Source: an uncultured Bacteroidia bacterium
Lineage (GTDB): Bacteria; Bacteroidota; Bacteroidia; Bacteroidales; F082
Direction of reading: 5' to 3'
DNA: 50,966 bases
NCBI GenBank assembly: GCA_902786745.1
Contig: CADADR010000014.1
Location: forward strand, 1-50,966
Below the pieces are notes generated by a model, which searched no databases, was not told the origin of the DNA, and saw only the letters and a list, made by a program, of their open reading frames with translations. Numbering within the stretch: position 1 is the first letter of the stretch; the number at the start of each line of letters is the position of its first letter. This document shows positions 1 to 7,947 of the stretch, piece after piece. Both the position numbers and the translations under genes were made by a program.

Positions 1-96
<96 letters not shown>

Positions 97-105
97 ATAG
101 CGGAA

Positions 106-144
106 AGCCCGTCAGCACCAGCTGGCGGGCTTGTCTGTTTTTAT
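106..144 (+). terminator. Terminator of the left rRNA operon
   Basis: AGCCCGTCAGC (106-116) pairs with GCTGGCGGGCT (121-131) around a 4-base loop, with a single T-G wobble, and a T-rich run follows to about 144. It lies 10 bases after the 5S 3' end. Confidence 0.85.
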
Positions 145-184
145 TCCTTTGCTATTATTTTTCCATCCTTTCTATATTTTTTCC

Positions 185-192
185 TATCTTTG
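185..192 (+). promoter_or_regulatory. -7 box of the serS promoter
   Basis: TATCTTTG matches the Bacteroidota -7 consensus TAnnTTTG. It lies 30 bases before the chosen serS ATG and argues against the longer TTG-initiated reading at 190, which would start inside the promoter. Confidence 0.65.
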
Positions 193-222
193 CCCGTTTT
201 TACGAAGCAAATCGATAGACCA

Positions 223-1500
223 ATGATAGACGTTAAGTTTTTAGTTAAGAATCCCGACATCGTCAGGGAAAACATCAAGAAGAAATTCCAGGACAACAAG
301 CTGCCTCTCGTCGATGAGGCTATCAGCCTGTACACTCAATACTGCGACTGCCAGCAGCGTGCCGACGACCTACGTTCGCAACGTAACTCCATCTCCAAGG
401 AGATTGGCATCCTCTTCAAGAACAAGGAAGTGGAAAAGGCCAACGAGATGAAGAAACTCGTCGAGGCTAACGCCCAGGAGCTGGAACAACTCGGCAAGCA
501 GCAGACTTCGCTGATGGATCAGTTGACTAAGGTGATGTATGCCATCCCCAACATCATCGCTCCTGAGGTGCCTGTAGGCAAAGACGACTCCTTCAACGTG
601 GAGAAAGAACGCTTTGGCGAACCCGTGGTGCCCGATTTTGAAGTGCCTTACCATGCCGATATCATGGCCAAGTTCAATGGTCTCGACCTTGACTCGGCCC
701 ACCGTGTGGCCGGCAACGGCTTCTATTATCTCATGGGCGACATCGCACGCCTGCATTCCGCTGTCATCACCTATGCCCGCGACTTCATGATCGAGCGTGG
801 CTTCACCTACTGCATCCCGCCGTTCATGGTGCGCAGCGAGATTGTCTCTGGCGTGATGAGTTTCGCCGAGATGGACGCCATGATGTACAAGATCGAAGGC
901 GAGGACCTCTATCTGATCGGCACCAGTGAGCACTCCATGATTGGTAAGTTTATCGACCAAATCGTGCCCGAAGAGAGTTTGCCCCTCACACTTACGAGCT
1001 ATTCACCCTGCTTCCGCAAGGAAAAAGGTGCTCATGGCATTGAGGAACGCGGCGTCTACCGCATCCACCAGTTCGAGAAACAGGAGATGGTGGTGCTCTG
1101 CAAGCAAGAGGATGCCGACTACTGGTATGAGCAGATGTGGAAGAATACGGTGGATCTGTTCCGCTCGATGGACATCCCCGTGCGTACGCTGGAATGCTGC
1201 TCTGGCGACTTGGCTGACCTTAAAGTGAAATCACTCGATGTGGAGGCTTGGTCACCGCGTCAAAAGAAGTATTTCGAGGTGGGCAGCTGCTCCTATCTTG
1301 GCGATGCCCAGGCTCGTAGATTGAAGATTAGAATCAAAGGTAAGAACGGCAACTATTTTGCCCACACCTTGAACAATACGGTGGTCGCCCCGCCGCGTAT
1401 GTTGATCGCCTTCTTGGAGAACAACCTCTGCGCCGATGGCTCCGTGGCCATCCCGAAGGCATTGCAACCCTATATGGGCGGAAAAACAGAAATCAGATAA
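223..1500 (+). CDS. serS: Serine--tRNA ligase
   Basis: SerRS charges tRNA-Ser (and tRNA-Sec) with serine in the cytoplasm. The 425-residue product has the family's N-terminal coiled-coil tRNA-binding arm (about residues 30-110, rich in K/E/Q), then the class II core. Motif 2 is seen as FRKEKGAHG followed by RGVYRIHQFEKQEM, and motif 3 as AHTLNNTVVAPPRMLIAFLENN's core. The family's usual HTLNGSGLA wording is changed to HTLNNTVVAPP. The ATG at 223 is chosen because a TAnnTTTG box lies at 185-192. The glycosyltransferase gene begins 2 bases after the stop, so the two are probably cotranscribed. Confidence 0.96.
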   Translation: MIDVKFLVKNPDIVRENIKKKFQDNKLPLVDEAISLYTQYCDCQQRADDLRSQRNSISKEIGILFKNKEVEKANEMKKLVEANAQELEQLGKQQTSLMDQLTKVMYAIPNIIAPEVPVGKDDSFNVEKERFGEPVVPDFEVPYHADIMAKFNGLDLDSAHRVAGNGFYYLMGDIARLHSAVITYARDFMIERGFTYCIPPFMVRSEIVSGVMSFAEMDAMMYKIEGEDLYLIGTSEHSMIGKFIDQIVPEESLPLTLTSYSPCFRKEKGAHGIEERGVYRIHQFEKQEMVVLCKQEDADYWYEQMWKNTVDLFRSMDIPVRTLECCSGDLADLKVKSLDVEAWSPRQKKYFEVGSCSYLGDAQARRLKIRIKGKNGNYFAHTLNNTVVAPPRMLIAFLENNLCADGSVAIPKALQPYMGGKTEIR

Positions 1501-1502
1501 TT

Positions 1503-2447
1503 ATGGACATCTCCGTTGTTATACCCTTGCTGAATGAGGCCGAGTCACTGCCTGAGCTGGAGGCGTGGATTCGTCGCGTGATGGACGAGCATAGCTTCTC
1601 CTATGAGATTGTGTTTGTTGATGACGGCTCCACCGATAACTCTTGGGCTGTGATTCAGCAGCTCTCACAAGCTAACCCGAATGTGAAGGCCCTGCGTTTC
1701 AGAAGAAACTATGGCAAGTCACCGGCGCTGAACGAGGGCTTCAAGGTGGTGCAAGGCGATGTGGTCATCACCATGGACGCCGACCTTCAGGATAGCCCCG
1801 ACGAAATCCCTGAACTCTATAAGATGATCAAGGAGGAAGGCTACGACCTCGTTTCAGGTTGGAAGAAGGTGCGCTACGACTCCAAGATTGCGAAGAACAT
1901 CCCTTCGAAGTTCTTCAACTGGACTACACGTAGGATGTCGGGCATCAAGCTGCACGACTTCAATTGTGGCCTGAAAGCCTATCGAAATGAGGTGGTGAAG
2001 AATATCCAAGTGTACGGCGAAATGCACCGTTACATCCCTGTCATCGCCAAGATGAATGGATTCACCCATATAGGGGAGAAGGTGGTACACCACCAGAAAA
2101 GGAAATACGGTAGTAGTAAGTTTGGTATGAGCCGTTTTGTGCGCGGATACCTCGACCTGCTCACCATCAACTTCATCTCGAAGTTCAGCAACCGCCCGAT
2201 GCATTTCTTCGGTATGTTGGGCTCCATTACATTCTTGGTGGGCTTCATTATCGCCTTGTATCTGGCTTGCTCACGTCTGTTCTTCCATGTCTATGGCATG
2301 ACGCGTAGACCGTTGTTCTATTTCGCGCTCTTAGCCATTGTTCTTGGTGTGCAGCTCTTCTCGACGGGCTTCCTCGCCGAGATGATCACCTCGACGCAGC
2401 GTGAAAAACGAGTGTATTCCATTTCGGAACGTATCAATGTAGCATAA
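1503..2447 (+). CDS. Family 2 glycosyltransferase, bacterial DPM1-like, membrane-anchored
   Basis: This 314-residue protein has a GT-A fold: VVIPLLNE near the start, the nucleotide-binding VFVDDGSTD at about residue 40, and DADLQD near residue 95 supplying the metal-binding DxD. Two hydrophobic segments (about 235-258 and 268-292) anchor it to the inner membrane. The arrangement matches bacterial polyprenyl-phosphate glycosyltransferases of the DPM1/GtrB type, which move a sugar from an NDP-sugar to undecaprenyl phosphate. The sugar cannot be read from sequence. The gene starts 2 bases after serS and ends inside a 40-bp perfect palindrome that acts as a terminator. Confidence 0.88.
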   Translation: MDISVVIPLLNEAESLPELEAWIRRVMDEHSFSYEIVFVDDGSTDNSWAVIQQLSQANPNVKALRFRRNYGKSPALNEGFKVVQGDVVITMDADLQDSPDEIPELYKMIKEEGYDLVSGWKKVRYDSKIAKNIPSKFFNWTTRRMSGIKLHDFNCGLKAYRNEVVKNIQVYGEMHRYIPVIAKMNGFTHIGEKVVHHQKRKYGSSKFGMSRFVRGYLDLLTINFISKFSNRPMHFFGMLGSITFLVGFIIALYLACSRLFFHVYGMTRRPLFYFALLAIVLGVQLFSTGFLAEMITSTQREKRVYSISERINVA

Positions 2448-2480
2448 AAAAAGCCACCAGCTGGTGGCTTTTTTTATGCT
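2441..2480. terminator. 40-bp perfect palindrome, bidirectional terminator
   Basis: AGCATAAAAAAAGCCACCAG is followed directly by its exact reverse complement. The GC-rich centre flanked by A and T runs works as an intrinsic terminator in both directions. It lies between the convergent glycosyltransferase (whose TAA is inside it) and the acidic protein gene. Confidence 0.85.
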
Positions 2481-2490
2481 ATGTAATCAA

Positions 2491-2922
2491 TCAATACAAT
2501 TCGTCGAAACCGCCGTCAATACTTTCGTCGAAACTGTCGCCGAATTCATCGTTGAATTCCTCTTCATCGAATTCGTCCTCAAACTCATCAAACGGGGAAT
2601 CGTCGGCAAAGTCGTTGTTCTCCCAGTCGAAGTCGCGTTCTAGCTTCGACTCGTCAAATTCATCCTCTTCTTCATGTCCGCTGATGAAGCTGTCGATCTC
2701 ATCGTCGCTCATCTTGTCGAAATTGACATCCAAAAGAGCCGAGTCGTTGATGGCACGTCCCATCGACTTCAACTCGCGCATCACGGAAGGGGAGACATAG
2801 AATTCGTCAATGTTTTCTTCGCAGTATTTCAGGTATTTAGGGTCTTTCTCATACACTTCGGCGATGGTCATGCCCTCATATTTACCGAAGGTGAATACTG
2901 AATCAATGTCATAGAATTTCAT
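2491..2922 (-). CDS. Small acidic protein with an ExoX C-terminal-like N-terminus
   Basis: The product has 143 residues. Residues about 8-40 (VFTFGKYEGMTIAEV, then DPKYLKYCEEN) resemble the short module found at the C-terminus of exodeoxyribonuclease X-like proteins (tFGKykGk ... dPxYLxW). From about residue 70 the chain is extremely rich in Asp and Glu with scattered Phe, giving a long acidic, probably disordered tail. No nuclease core is present. Function is unknown; binding to a basic or DNA-binding partner is only a guess from the charge. It converges on the glycosyltransferase across a shared terminator. Confidence 0.75.
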   Translation of the reverse strand: MKFYDIDSVFTFGKYEGMTIAEVYEKDPKYLKYCEENIDEFYVSPSVMRELKSMGRAINDSALLDVNFDKMSDDEIDSFISGHEEEDEFDESKLERDFDWENNDFADDSPFDEFEDEFDEEEFNDEFGDSFDESIDGGFDELY

Positions 2923-3007
2923 ATTATTTCCTTTCTTTGTTGTCAGTTAATAGTGTCTTTTTCAGTCCGCAAATATCATGCATTTTTACGTTTTTCGCAA
3001 CAAAAAC

Positions 3008-3379
3008 CTACTTTTTGAAAGCAAAAAACACGGCGAGGATGATGAACAGGAACGAAATGACATGGTTCCAACGGAAGGATTCGGTCTTGAACACTGTGAT
3101 AACGATAACGGTAAACACGGTCAATGAAACGGCTTCTTGAATGACTTTCAGCTGGATAAGATTGAATGGACCTCCGTTTTGCATTGCACCGATGCGGTTG
3201 GCGGGGATCATGAAGGAATACTCGAACAAGGCGACGCCCCACGACATCAAGATGACAAGAAACAACGGCCAGTCTTTCGACGAGGGGACGATTTCAAGCA
3301 GTTTCAGCTGTCCGTACCATGCAAAAGTCATAAAGACATTTGAGACAATGAGTAATAAAACGGTGTAAAGTCCTTTCAT
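3008..3379 (-). CDS. DMT-family protein, DUF486
   Basis: This is a 123-residue integral membrane protein with four predicted helices. The SWGVALFEYSFMIPANR segment and the following GPFNLIQLKVIQE match DUF486, a small drug/metabolite-transporter-like family of unknown substrate, and the length is normal for it. A TACTTTTG box on the minus strand (3403-3410) lies 24 bases upstream of the start. The gene is divergent from the sodium:solute symporter. Confidence 0.85.
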   Translation of the reverse strand: MKGLYTVLLLIVSNVFMTFAWYGQLKLLEIVPSSKDWPLFLVILMSWGVALFEYSFMIPANRIGAMQNGGPFNLIQLKVIQEAVSLTVFTVIVITVFKTESFRWNHVISFLFIILAVFFAFKK

Positions 3380-3402
3380 TGGGTGTTGTTTTTAACGGGG
3401 TG

Positions 3403-3410
3403 CAAAAGTA
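3403..3410 (-). promoter_or_regulatory. -7 box of the DUF486 gene promoter
   Basis: TACTTTTG on the minus strand matches TAnnTTTG, 24 bases upstream of the start codon. It is back to back with the symporter box at 3443-3450, so the two promoters share only about 30 bases. Confidence 0.6.
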
Positions 3411-3442
3411 CAGGATTTTCTTTCATGTCCGACATTTATTCC

Positions 3443-3450
3443 TATTTTTG
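3443..3450 (+). promoter_or_regulatory. -7 box of the sodium:solute symporter promoter
   Basis: TATTTTTG matches the TAnnTTTG consensus, 21 bases before the ATG at 3471. Confidence 0.65.
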
Positions 3451-3470
3451 CACAACCAAATGAGAACATC

Positions 3471-4943
3471 ATGAATGCTACCATAATACTATCCGTATTT
3501 GTTTTGTATACCGTCCTTTTGTTTGTGATTTCGCACTTCACGGCGCGGAAGTCCGACAACAATGCATTTTTCCGAGGCAACAAGAGCTCGCCGTGGTTTG
3601 TGGTGGCCTACGGCATGATCGGTGCCTCTTTGTCGGGCGTGACCTTCATGTCGGTGCCGGGCGGCGTTTATACTGGGCAGTTCACCTATATGCCTCTTGT
3701 GTTTGGCTATGTGCTAGGTTATGCAGTGATTGCATTGGTGTTGCTGCCGCTGTATTATCGGTTGAACTTGACTTCCATCTATTCCTATCTTGAGATGCGA
3801 TTTGGCCCGAGGTCGGAGAAAACGGGCGCGGCGTTTTTCATCCTGTCGCGTCTGTTAGGCTCGGCTCTGAGGATGTATCTCGTTGTCTTTGTGCTTTATG
3901 AGTTTGTCTTCAAGGAATGGGGCATACCCTTCTGGGTGCCCGCGGTCATCTTTATCGCCATCATCTTGCTTTACACCTTCAAGGGTGGCATCAAAACGGT
4001 GGTTTGGACGGATACCTTGCAGACGACATTCCTATTGCTGGCGGCTTTCCTGACGGCATGGTTCATCATGAAGAATTTGAACATCTCCTTGGGCGACCTG
4101 CTGAAATCGGCTTCGCAGAAAGGCTATACCAAAGTGTTTGAGACGGATTGGACCCACAATAAGTTCTGGATAAAACAGCTGTTGAGTGGCATGTTTATCA
4201 CCATCACGATGACGGGTTTGGACCAGGATATGATGCAGAAGAACCTGACCTGCAAAAATCTGCGTGATGCCCAAAAGAATGTGATGACTTCAAGCCTGTT
4301 GTTTGTGGTGGTCAATGCGCTCTTCCTTTGCTTGGGTGCCGCCCTGATTTATTACGCCCAACAGACGGGCTTCCAACTGCCAGTCAACGAAGCGGGTGTG
4401 GTGGTCAACGACAAGATCTTCCCCTCGGTGGCTTTCTCCTTGAGCAAGTTCACGGCTATCGTCTTCGTTATCGGACTTGTGGCAGCTGGTTATTCCAGTG
4501 CCGACGGCACCTTGACGGCATTGACGACCACCTTCTGCTTCGACTTCATGCAATTCGACAAGAAACAGCTTACCGAACAGCAGATCACACAACGCCGCAA
4601 GTGGATCCATGTGGCTTTTGCTTTGTTGTATTTGTTGGTGATCATCGCATTTAGGCCTTTCCACAACGAGTCACTGATTGATAAGGTGTTCGATATTGCA
4701 GGTTACACCTATGGACCCTTACTAGGCCTCTATACTTTCGGGTTGTTTGTGAAAAACAGAAAGGTCATCGACAAGGCAGTGCCATTCATCGCTGTGGCCT
4801 CGCCTGTCATCAGTTATTTCTTGAAGCTGTATTCGCCTCAGTTGTTTGGTGGGTATAAGATTGGCTTTGAAATACTGATTATCAATGGTTTATTGACATT
4901 TATGGCCTTGTTGGCTTTTAGCAGAAAGGAAAAAACGGCATAA
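3471..4943 (+). CDS. Sodium:solute symporter (SSS family)
   Basis: A 490-residue polytopic inner-membrane protein with about 13 hydrophobic helices. The N-terminal pattern (FFRGNKSSPWFVVAYGMIGASLSGVTFM) is the first SSS core helix that carries sodium-coordinating residues. LVAAGYSSADGTLTALTTTF near residue 345 corresponds to the other conserved sodium-site helix with its paired serines. SSS proteins couple sodium entry to uptake of sugars, amino acids, sialic acid or other solutes; the substrate cannot be assigned here. It is transcribed alone from its own promoter. Confidence 0.9.
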   Translation: MNATIILSVFVLYTVLLFVISHFTARKSDNNAFFRGNKSSPWFVVAYGMIGASLSGVTFMSVPGGVYTGQFTYMPLVFGYVLGYAVIALVLLPLYYRLNLTSIYSYLEMRFGPRSEKTGAAFFILSRLLGSALRMYLVVFVLYEFVFKEWGIPFWVPAVIFIAIILLYTFKGGIKTVVWTDTLQTTFLLLAAFLTAWFIMKNLNISLGDLLKSASQKGYTKVFETDWTHNKFWIKQLLSGMFITITMTGLDQDMMQKNLTCKNLRDAQKNVMTSSLLFVVVNALFLCLGAALIYYAQQTGFQLPVNEAGVVVNDKIFPSVAFSLSKFTAIVFVIGLVAAGYSSADGTLTALTTTFCFDFMQFDKKQLTEQQITQRRKWIHVAFALLYLLVIIAFRPFHNESLIDKVFDIAGYTYGPLLGLYTFGLFVKNRKVIDKAVPFIAVASPVISYFLKLYSPQLFGGYKIGFEILIINGLLTFMALLAFSRKEKTA

Positions 4944-4969
4944 AAAAGGTGTATTTGTCGGAAAATGTG

Positions 4970-4977
4970 TATTTTTG
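4970..4977 (+). promoter_or_regulatory. -7 box of the DUF4831 gene promoter
   Basis: TATTTTTG matches TAnnTTTG, 25 bases before the ATG at 5003. It supports that ATG over the TTG at 4982. Confidence 0.6.
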
Positions 4978-5002
4978 AAGTTTGAATCTAAATAATTTGA
5001 AA

Positions 5003-6088
5003 ATGAATAAGATTGTTACCAAGATTGCCCTTGCCTTGTTAGTCATGACCTGCATGATGGGTCAGGCCGAGGCTCAGATTGTCACTACTTTTGCCCGTAA
5101 TGTCACGCCAGGGCAGCAGAATGGCTTGTATTATTCTTTGCCTCAGACTATGCTGAAGCTGGATTTTGTCATTGAAGAGACCAAGCTCGAGAAGAGTCCT
5201 CTTGCTGACTATGCCCAAAACTATATGGGTAATGCTGACGTGGTGGAATACGAGACCACCGAATACAAGCTCCTCGACGTGAAGATGTCGACGGTGGCAA
5301 GCCCCGATCCCTCCGCTTTGTTCTTTGTGACGTTCGGTAGCGCAAGAGGTGGTGCCAAGGCTTTGTTTGACGTGATGCCCAATGGCATTATCCGTAGCGT
5401 TGGTCTTGGCAATGCCGTTGGCGAAGAGACGGCTGTGGCCCCTGTAAAGGAGGAACAGCCCGAAGCATCAGTAGCGAAAGCCTACAGCAAAGACGTCACC
5501 AGCTTAATTACAACTGGGAAATCGAATGGTCAATTGGCCAAAGAAGTGGCTGACAAGATTGAGGAAATCCGCAAAGCAAAGTTCTATCTGATTTCTGGCG
5601 ATGTGGAGATGGCCTCCAATCCTGAGACCTTCCGCATGATGTATCAGAAGCTGGAAGAGATGGAAGATGAATACACCCAACTATTGCTCGGCCAACGTAA
5701 GAGCAAGACCGTTGTGAAGACCGTTTACGTGATTCCTAATAAAGAGACGCCCGTGCAGACCGTGGCCAGGTTCTCCGAATATGAAGGTCTGACAGTGGGT
5801 ACGGCAGGTTCGGGTGAGACCATCTCGGTGCAGACCATGTCGCTCAACACCACCGAAGCCATCAATGCTCCGAGTCAGTCGGCCATCGAGTCGATGAACT
5901 ATGAGAACAAGGTCTTCTACCGCGTGCCTGAGCAGGCCTTGGTGAAGGTGTTGCGTGGCAATAAACCCTTGGCAGAGGAACGTATGACTGTCAATCAATT
6001 GGGCGCCTTGTTGATGGCACCACTTCAAAACACGAAATTGGTGTTTGACACCAAGACGGGTCAGATAACCAATTTGATCATGCAATAG
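5003..6088 (+). CDS. DUF4831 family exported protein
   Basis: The 361-residue product starts with a signal peptide (basic MNKIVTK, hydrophobic core, AEAQ cleavage region). The body contains GLYYSLPQTMLKLDF and the internal symmetry typical of DUF4831, a Bacteroidota-restricted family of exported proteins with no assigned activity. A periplasmic or surface location is inferred from the signal peptide. The ATG at 5003 is preferred because it lies just below a TAnnTTTG box. A terminator follows within 6 bases of the stop. Confidence 0.82.
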   Translation: MNKIVTKIALALLVMTCMMGQAEAQIVTTFARNVTPGQQNGLYYSLPQTMLKLDFVIEETKLEKSPLADYAQNYMGNADVVEYETTEYKLLDVKMSTVASPDPSALFFVTFGSARGGAKALFDVMPNGIIRSVGLGNAVGEETAVAPVKEEQPEASVAKAYSKDVTSLITTGKSNGQLAKEVADKIEEIRKAKFYLISGDVEMASNPETFRMMYQKLEEMEDEYTQLLLGQRKSKTVVKTVYVIPNKETPVQTVARFSEYEGLTVGTAGSGETISVQTMSLNTTEAINAPSQSAIESMNYENKVFYRVPEQALVKVLRGNKPLAEERMTVNQLGALLMAPLQNTKLVFDTKTGQITNLIMQ

Positions 6089-6093
6089 GAGAG

Positions 6094-6116
6094 AGGCACC
6101 GCAAGGTGCCTTTTTC
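6094..6116 (+). terminator. Terminator of the DUF4831 gene
   Basis: AGGCACC, loop GCAA, GGTGCCT, then a T run. The GNRA-type loop makes it a compact intrinsic terminator. It lies between the convergent DUF4831 gene and kdsA. Confidence 0.85.
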
Positions 6117-6117
6117 A

Positions 6118-6930
6118 TTATAAGGCCTCTTTGATGCGTACCAGTGGTCTCAACAAGTCTTCGACTTTGTCGAGGCACAGCATGTTGGCGCCATCGGATT
6201 TGGCTTGGGAGGGGTTGGGATGCGTCTCCATGAAGATGCCATCGGCACCTGCAGCGATGCCTGCCTTGGCGATGATGCCAATCATCTCGGGTTGTCCGCC
6301 TGTGACGCCGCTGCTTTGGTTGGGCTGCTGCAACGAGTGGGTGACGTCGAGGATGACGGGTACGCCAAACTGCTGCATGGCGGCGATGTTGCGATAATCC
6401 ACCACCAAATCCTGATAGCCGAACATAGATCCGCGTTCGGTGAGCATGACCTTGTCGTTGCCCGATTGTTGAACCTTCTCGACGGCAAATCTCATGGCCT
6501 CGCCTGAGAGGAATTGTCCCTTCTTGATGTTGACGGCCTTGCCTGTTTTGGCGGCGGCTACGAGCAGGTCGGTCTGGCGGCAGAGGAAAGCAGGGATTTG
6601 CAGTATATCCACATATTCGGCAGCCATGGCGGCTTCTTCAGCGGCGTGTATGTCGGTCACCACGGGAATTTCAAATTCCTTAGCCACTTTTTGCAGTACT
6701 TTCAGGGCCTTTTCATCGCCGATGCCGGTGAAGGAGTCCAGCCTGGAGCGGTTGGCCTTACGATACGAGCCTTTGAAAACCAAAGGAATGTCAAGTTTCT
6801 GACAGATGTTTTTCAAGGTCTCGGCAATAAAGAGAGGCGAAGTCTCGTCCTCGATGACGCAAGGACCGGCCAAGAGGAAGAAACGGTCAGGACGTAGGCC
6901 TTTCAGGAAGTCGTATTTCGTGGTGTCCAT
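6118..6930 (-). CDS. kdsA: 3-deoxy-8-phosphooctulonate synthase
   Basis: KdsA condenses phosphoenolpyruvate with D-arabinose 5-phosphate to Kdo-8-phosphate, the committed step to the Kdo sugar of lipopolysaccharide. The 270-residue chain has FLLAGPCVIED at the first strand, the PEP-binding KGSYRKANRSRLDSFTGIG region, TDIHAAEEA and ILDVTHSLQQPN, all family hallmarks, and the TIM-barrel length is normal. The ATG at 6930 is chosen because a minus-strand TATCTTTG box lies at 6946-6953, inside the longer TTG-initiated reading. It sits downstream of xerD but has this promoter of its own. Confidence 0.95.
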   Translation of the reverse strand: MDTTKYDFLKGLRPDRFFLLAGPCVIEDETSPLFIAETLKNICQKLDIPLVFKGSYRKANRSRLDSFTGIGDEKALKVLQKVAKEFEIPVVTDIHAAEEAAMAAEYVDILQIPAFLCRQTDLLVAAAKTGKAVNIKKGQFLSGEAMRFAVEKVQQSGNDKVMLTERGSMFGYQDLVVDYRNIAAMQQFGVPVILDVTHSLQQPNQSSGVTGGQPEMIGIIAKAGIAAGADGIFMETHPNPSQAKSDGANMLCLDKVEDLLRPLVRIKEAL

Positions 6931-6945
6931 GGTGGAGATTTTTTG

Positions 6946-6953
6946 CAAAGATA
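6946..6953 (-). promoter_or_regulatory. -7 box of the kdsA promoter
   Basis: TATCTTTG on the minus strand, in the short gap after the xerD stop and 15 bases before the kdsA ATG. Confidence 0.6.
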
Positions 6954-6956
6954 GAA

Positions 6957-7865
6957 CTATTTCTTAAAACGCGGATGATACGTCGTTAGTGTGTCGCGCA
7001 GCAATTCGTCGGAGATGTGGGTGTATATTTCCGTCGTGCTCACGCTTGCGTGTCCTAGCATTTGTTGCACAGCCAACAGGTTGGCGCCGCCTTCGAGCAG
7101 ATGCGTAGCGAAGCTATGTCGGAAGGTGTGTGGGCTGATAGCCTTGTTGATGCCGTTTTTCTCGGCGAGGTCTTTCACGATGAGGAAGACCATTTGGCGC
7201 GTGAGGCCAGTGCCACGGCTGTTGAGGAAGACGGTGTCGGTGAATTTAGGCTTCACGTTCACATGCAAACGAGCCCCTTCGATGTATTGGAACAGGATTT
7301 TCAGGCTGCTGTCGCCAATGGGAACGAGCCTTTCTTTGCTGCCCTTGCCAAAGATGCGAAGGAATCCGTCTTCTTTGTAAATGTCACTGATTTTTAAATT
7401 GATGAGTTCGGAGACACGCAGGCCGCAGCCGTACATAACCTCGATCATGGCTTTGTTGCGGTGGCCGGTGGGTTGGCTGAGGTCGATGCTGTCGATCATC
7501 TTTTGGATTTCCTCGTAGCTTAGCACCTCGGGGAGATGGCGGCCGAGAGTGGGAGAGGAGATGAGTAGGGTGGGGTCTTTGTCGGCGATTTCTTCTTGTG
7601 TCAGGTAACGCCAAAACGACTTCAATCCCGACAGGATGCGGGCTTGCGAAGTGGCGCCTATGTTGAGGTCAAAGAGATAGGCAAAGAAGTTTTCGATGGT
7701 TTCTTGGGTAATGGCGTTGATGTCGGTGGATACCTTTTCGGCTTCAAGGTATTGCAGAAACAGGTAGACATCGTGGCGATAGGCCTCCACGCTATTGTCG
7801 GACAGCGAAAGCTCAAGCCGCAGATAGTCGGCGAAGTGCTTGATGAGATTGGGGCTGAGGTTCAT
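6957..7865 (-). CDS. xerD: Tyrosine recombinase XerD
   Basis: Site-specific recombinase that, with XerC, resolves chromosome dimers at dif during cell division. The 302-residue chain has an N-terminal core-binding SAM-like domain (about 1-95) and a catalytic domain with the full R-K-H-R-H-Y set: GCGLRVSEL (Arg), FGKGSKER (Lys), HTFRHSFATHLLEGG (His, Arg), MLGHASVSTTEIYTH (His, Tyr). The context of housekeeping genes and the length point to the chromosomal Xer protein rather than an element integrase. The ATG at 7865 is chosen over an upstream alternative because it starts at the conserved N-terminus. Confidence 0.92.
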   Translation of the reverse strand: MNLSPNLIKHFADYLRLELSLSDNSVEAYRHDVYLFLQYLEAEKVSTDINAITQETIENFFAYLFDLNIGATSQARILSGLKSFWRYLTQEEIADKDPTLLISSPTLGRHLPEVLSYEEIQKMIDSIDLSQPTGHRNKAMIEVMYGCGLRVSELINLKISDIYKEDGFLRIFGKGSKERLVPIGDSSLKILFQYIEGARLHVNVKPKFTDTVFLNSRGTGLTRQMVFLIVKDLAEKNGINKAISPHTFRHSFATHLLEGGANLLAVQQMLGHASVSTTEIYTHISDELLRDTLTTYHPRFKK

Positions 7866-7881
7866 GTTTTTTGAAATCAAA

Positions 7882-7928
7882 ACACGGGACAAGGCGTTTC
7901 GACAAGCTCAACGACCATTGTCCCGTGT
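7882..7928 (-). terminator. Terminator of the DUF1015 gene with a repeat inside its loop
   Basis: ACACGGGACAA (7882-7892) and TTGTCCCGTGT (7918-7928) form an 11-bp perfect stem that follows the DUF1015 stop on the minus strand and runs into T's. The 25-base loop is occupied by a copy of the small palindromic repeat described at 7893-7916. Confidence 0.7.
7893..7916. repeat. REP-like palindromic repeat, copy 1 (intergenic)
   Basis: GGCGTT, TCGACAAGCTC, AACGACC: a CGTT/AACG stem around the same loop core (TCGACARGCTC) that appears at 15354-15377 and 20759-20784 with a different stem (CCCT/AGGG). The stem changes are compensating, which supports hairpin formation. It looks like a mobile REP-type element of Bacteroidota. 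Confidence 0.7.
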
Positions 7929-7947
7929 CAATTCGTCTCACGTCTTA

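Noticed and set aside
6957..7865. Integrase of a mobile element
   Set aside because: Length, motif spacing and position among core genes fit chromosomal XerD; no attachment-site repeats seen.
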